DNA of 7,057 nt from Brevundimonas sp. (lineage in GTDB: Bacteria; Pseudomonadota; Alphaproteobacteria; Caulobacterales; Caulobacteraceae). The notes under the pieces were generated by a model that ran no database searches, was not told where the DNA came from, and saw nothing but the letters and a program-made list of their open reading frames with translations. The first letter of the stretch is position 1; each line of letters starts with the position of its first letter. The stretch covers positions 1-7,057 of the forward strand of contig JAAXIW010000277.1 of NCBI GenBank assembly GCA_012270135.1. The letters run 5' to 3'. A program made the position numbers and the translations under genes. Below are positions 5,904-7,057 of the stretch, in pieces.

Positions 5904-6695
5904 TCATCCCCAGGTCACGCCCCGGATGGGCCCGAACCACCGCATCCGGCAGGCCATCATCGCCGTCTCGCCCAGCTGTTCGACCAGCCGCCAGTTGACC
6001 ACGGCCCCGACCGGCGCGCCGACAACGGGGATCATCTGGGCCAGCTTGGCCAAGTCGATATAGTCGCGATACTCGATCTGGAACCGTCGCCAGTCGTACT
6101 CGGTTACCGCGGCGGGCTGATCGGTCCCGGCGATCCAGCGCTCCAGCTCCGCCAGGGCCTCAGGACGCCGCCTCGCGCCGGCGAAAGCGAGGTGAAAGAT
6201 GTGCAGCAGGAACAGCCGTTCGCGCACCGTGTCCCCGCCCCAACCGTAGGCGGCCACCACCTCCCCCAGCATCCGCACCTTGATGGCCATCAGGGCCGGA
6301 AAATCCGCCGCCGCCAGCACGAAGCCGCCGGCGCCCGCGACCCCGCCCTCGACGCTGGCGGTGTTGCGATACGTCCGGATCGCCGCCCGCGCCCGCTGTT
6401 CGCGCGCGGCCAGCGACCCTTCGGTCACGGGTCGGGTCTGGATCAGGTCGGACCCGAAGAGGATGCCCTTCGTCATCGCCTCGACGCCCGATGTGACAAC
6501 GGCGTGCACCCGCTCGGGGATGATGCGATTGATCCGGTCCTGGGTTCCGCGAGTCGCCTTGTCCCACAGGCCGGGCGGCTTCAGCACCTTCGCCCGCCAT
6601 GCCTCGACCCCGGCGCGCACCGTGGCCTCGTCGACGACCGTGACCAACCCGGGCGGGGTGTCGTCGGCGCTGATGATTTCGGGTGGACCGGCCAT
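5904..6695 (-). CDS. EcsC family protein
   Basis: A 263-residue protein best matched to the EcsC family, named after the third gene of the Bacillus ecsABC transporter locus; molecular function unknown. Family-like features: an N-terminal helical region (about 24-76) with KATRGTQDRINRIIPERVH, then a Gly/Ala-rich hydrophobic stretch at 117-150 (GGVAGAGGFVLAAADFPALM), a helical block LFLLHIFHLAFAG at 161-173, and a C-terminal hydrophobic segment at 219-245 (AQMIPVVGAPVGAVVNW). These look like amphipathic or membrane-associated helices rather than clear transmembrane spans, and there is no signal peptide. ATG at 6695 is chosen because GGAG sits five bases upstream; a longer frame reaching 6863 would run across the divergent promoter and into mdh. 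No ecsA or ecsB transporter genes are in the window. It is divergent from mdh, with oxyR 65 bases downstream on the same strand. Family assignment fairly confident; role unknown. Confidence 0.8.
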   Translation of the reverse strand: MAGPPEIISADDTPPGLVTVVDEATVRAGVEAWRAKVLKPPGLWDKATRGTQDRINRIIPERVHAVVTSGVEAMTKGILFGSDLIQTRPVTEGSLAAREQRARAAIRTYRNTASVEGGVAGAGGFVLAAADFPALMAIKVRMLGEVVAAYGWGGDTVRERLFLLHIFHLAFAGARRRPEALAELERWIAGTDQPAAVTEYDWRRFQIEYRDYIDLAKLAQMIPVVGAPVGAVVNWRLVEQLGETAMMACRMRWFGPIRGVTWG

Positions 6696-6700
6696 GGGCT

Positions 6701-6704
6701 CTCC
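6701..6704 (-). promoter_or_regulatory. Ribosome binding site of the EcsC-family gene
   Basis: GGAG on the minus strand, five bases before ATG at 6695. It decides in favour of the 263-residue product. Its 5' side abuts the TGACGC/GCGTCA dyad at 6705-6717. Confidence 0.7.
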
Positions 6705-6717
6705 TGACGCGGCGTCA
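6705..6717. promoter_or_regulatory. Perfect dyad TGACGC-G-GCGTCA
   Basis: Perfect 6-bp arms around one central base. It lies three bases before the proposed mdh -35 element and directly 5' of the EcsC-gene ribosome site. Position suggests an operator acting on mdh, or on both divergent genes, or a leader hairpin limiting ribosome access to the EcsC-family gene. Confidence 0.4.
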
Positions 6718-6720
6718 CGG

Positions 6721-6749
6721 TTGCAGGCCCGCGCGCGCGGGTCTAGACC
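6721..6749 (+). promoter_or_regulatory. Candidate mdh promoter, Caulobacter housekeeping type
   Basis: TTGCAGG (6721-6727) is the -35 candidate and TCTAGACC (6742-6749) the -10 candidate, with 14 bases between. This fits the Caulobacter consensus TTGaCgS-N10-14-GCTAnAwC in spacing; CTA, A and the final C of the -10 match. Transcription would begin near 6756, leaving a leader of roughly 48 bases before the mdh ATG. Confidence 0.42.
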
Positions 6750-6750
6750 C
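6728..6750. repeat. Two overlapping perfect palindromes in the mdh promoter
   Basis: CCCGCGCGCGCGGG (6728-6741, 14 bp) and GGGTCTAGACCC (6739-6750, 12 bp) are each perfect palindromes and share GGG at 6739-6741. The first fills exactly the proposed -35/-10 spacer; the second contains the -10. The alternating CG run at 6730-6739 is of the kind prone to Z-DNA under negative supercoiling. Confidence 0.6.
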
Positions 6751-6759
6751 CGCCCGACA

Positions 6760-6773
6760 GCGGCCATGGCCGC
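6760..6773. repeat. 14-bp perfect palindrome in the mdh leader
   Basis: GCGGCCATGGCCGC is a perfect palindrome that, as RNA, would fold into a 5-bp GCGGC/GCCGC stem with a CATG loop. If transcription starts near 6756, it lies at the very 5' end of the mdh message, where such stems often stabilise mRNA or tune expression. Confidence 0.45.
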
Positions 6774-6790
6774 ACGGACCTCTTCCTCCC

Positions 6791-6794
6791 GGAG
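6791..6794 (+). promoter_or_regulatory. Ribosome binding site of mdh
   Basis: GGAG in a purine-rich run (GGAGAAAGACAGA), nine bases before ATG at 6804. It supports that start codon. Confidence 0.7.
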
Positions 6795-6803
6795 AAAGAC
6801 AGA

Positions 6804-7057
6804 ATGGCTCGCGCGAAGATCGCCCTCATCGGCGCCGGTATGATCGGCGGCACCCTGGCCCACGTGGCGGCGCGCGAGGCGCTGGGCGACGTTGTCCTGT
6901 TCGACATCGCCGAAGGCACGCCTCAGGGCAAGGCACTGGACATAGCCGAGGCCACCGCCGTGATCGGGACCGATGTCGCGCTCAAAGGAGCCAACGACTA
7001 CGCCGACATCGCCGGCGCCGACGTCTGCATCGTCACCGCCGGCGTGCCGCGCAAGCC
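6804..7057 (+). CDS. mdh: Malate dehydrogenase, 5' part
   Basis: N-terminal 84 residues of the NAD-dependent malate dehydrogenase of the TCA cycle, which interconverts malate and oxaloacetate in the cytoplasm. The sequence is of the lactate-dehydrogenase-like type common in alphaproteobacteria. The Rossmann fold shows IGAGMIGGT (Gly10, Gly12, Gly15), then VVLFDI with Asp34 ending strand 2 (binds the NAD ribose). The family-typical GKALDIAEA and LKGANDYADIAGADVCIVTAGVPRK follow, where Arg83 is a conserved active-site-loop residue. The ATG at 6804 is preceded by a good GGAG ribosome site. The frame is open to the window edge, so most of the gene, including the catalytic His, lies beyond. The product looks intact as far as it goes. 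It is divergent from the EcsC-family gene, sharing a 108-base palindrome-rich control region. Confidence 0.95.
   Translation, partial: MARAKIALIGAGMIGGTLAHVAAREALGDVVLFDIAEGTPQGKALDIAEATAVIGTDVALKGANDYADIAGADVCIVTAGVPRK

Larger units (their letters stand above)
6696..6803. promoter_or_regulatory. Divergent control region between the EcsC-family gene and mdh
   Basis: These 108 bases hold both ribosome sites, the proposed mdh promoter and four perfect dyads (6705-6717, 6728-6741, 6739-6750, 6760-6773). No GANTC site is present, unlike the other three longer gaps. No promoter for the EcsC-family gene could be singled out, although the symmetrical TCTAGA at 6742-6747 could offer a -10 on either strand. 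Confidence 0.5.

Noticed and set aside
6766..6843. Possible 25-codon upstream frame overlapping the mdh start
   Set aside because: The ATG sits in the palindrome loop with no ribosome site; the Arg/Ser-rich peptide looks like noise. Translational control by it cannot be excluded but is unsupported.
6696..6863. N-terminal extension of the EcsC-family gene to an ATG at 6863
   Set aside because: It would cross the mdh promoter and the first 60 bases of mdh, and it lacks family similarity. ATG at 6695 has GGAG at correct spacing.
1..7057. Mobile elements, CRISPR arrays, tRNA genes, toxin-antitoxin or defence genes
   Set aside because: No transposase or integrase motifs, no regularly spaced repeats, no tRNA-like cloverleaf and no small paired toxin genes were seen on either strand. 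All sizeable frames are accounted for by ordinary chromosomal genes.

Overview
The window is a high-GC stretch (about two thirds G+C by eye) of ordinary, densely packed chromosome. It most likely comes from an alphaproteobacterium of the Caulobacterales, with Brevundimonas or Caulobacter types the best guess. The guess rests on the character of the proteins (alphaproteobacterial-type LDH-like malate dehydrogenase, OxyR with a GHCLRDQ core), on a mdh promoter that fits the Caulobacter housekeeping consensus better than the E. coli one, and on GANTC sites that are scarce overall but present in three of the four longer intergenic gaps, as in genomes using the CcrM methyltransferase. No tRNA, rRNA, CRISPR array, insertion sequence or phage gene was seen.

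Layout, left to right. (1) The 3' part of rlmN (+), encoding the 23S rRNA/tRNA adenine C2-methyltransferase. (2) A 152-base gap, then a two-gene unit (+): a four-helix DUF350 membrane protein and, four bases after its stop, a membrane-anchored trypsin-like serine protease. (3) A long two-domain M16 zinc metallopeptidase lipoprotein (-), meeting the protease gene tail to tail with one base between the stop codons. (4) oxyR (-), a LysR-type peroxide regulator that keeps the peroxidatic cysteine but has phenylalanine at the resolving-cysteine position. (5) An EcsC-family protein (-). (6) A 108-base divergent control region rich in perfect palindromes. (7) The 5' part of mdh, malate dehydrogenase (+).

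The three minus-strand genes (EcsC family, oxyR, M16) point the same way with gaps of 65 and 87 bases. Each could have its own promoter, and nothing shows that they form one operon. Cell-envelope proteolysis is a loose theme, because both the serine protease and the M16 peptidase carry export or anchor signals. A joint function is not demonstrated.

I do not see a clearly new multi-gene system. The points most worth a second look are the OxyR lacking its resolving cysteine, the stack of overlapping perfect palindromes in the mdh/EcsC divergent promoter region, the DUF350-protease pair, and an inverted repeat with a GANTC site at its centre upstream of the M16 gene.
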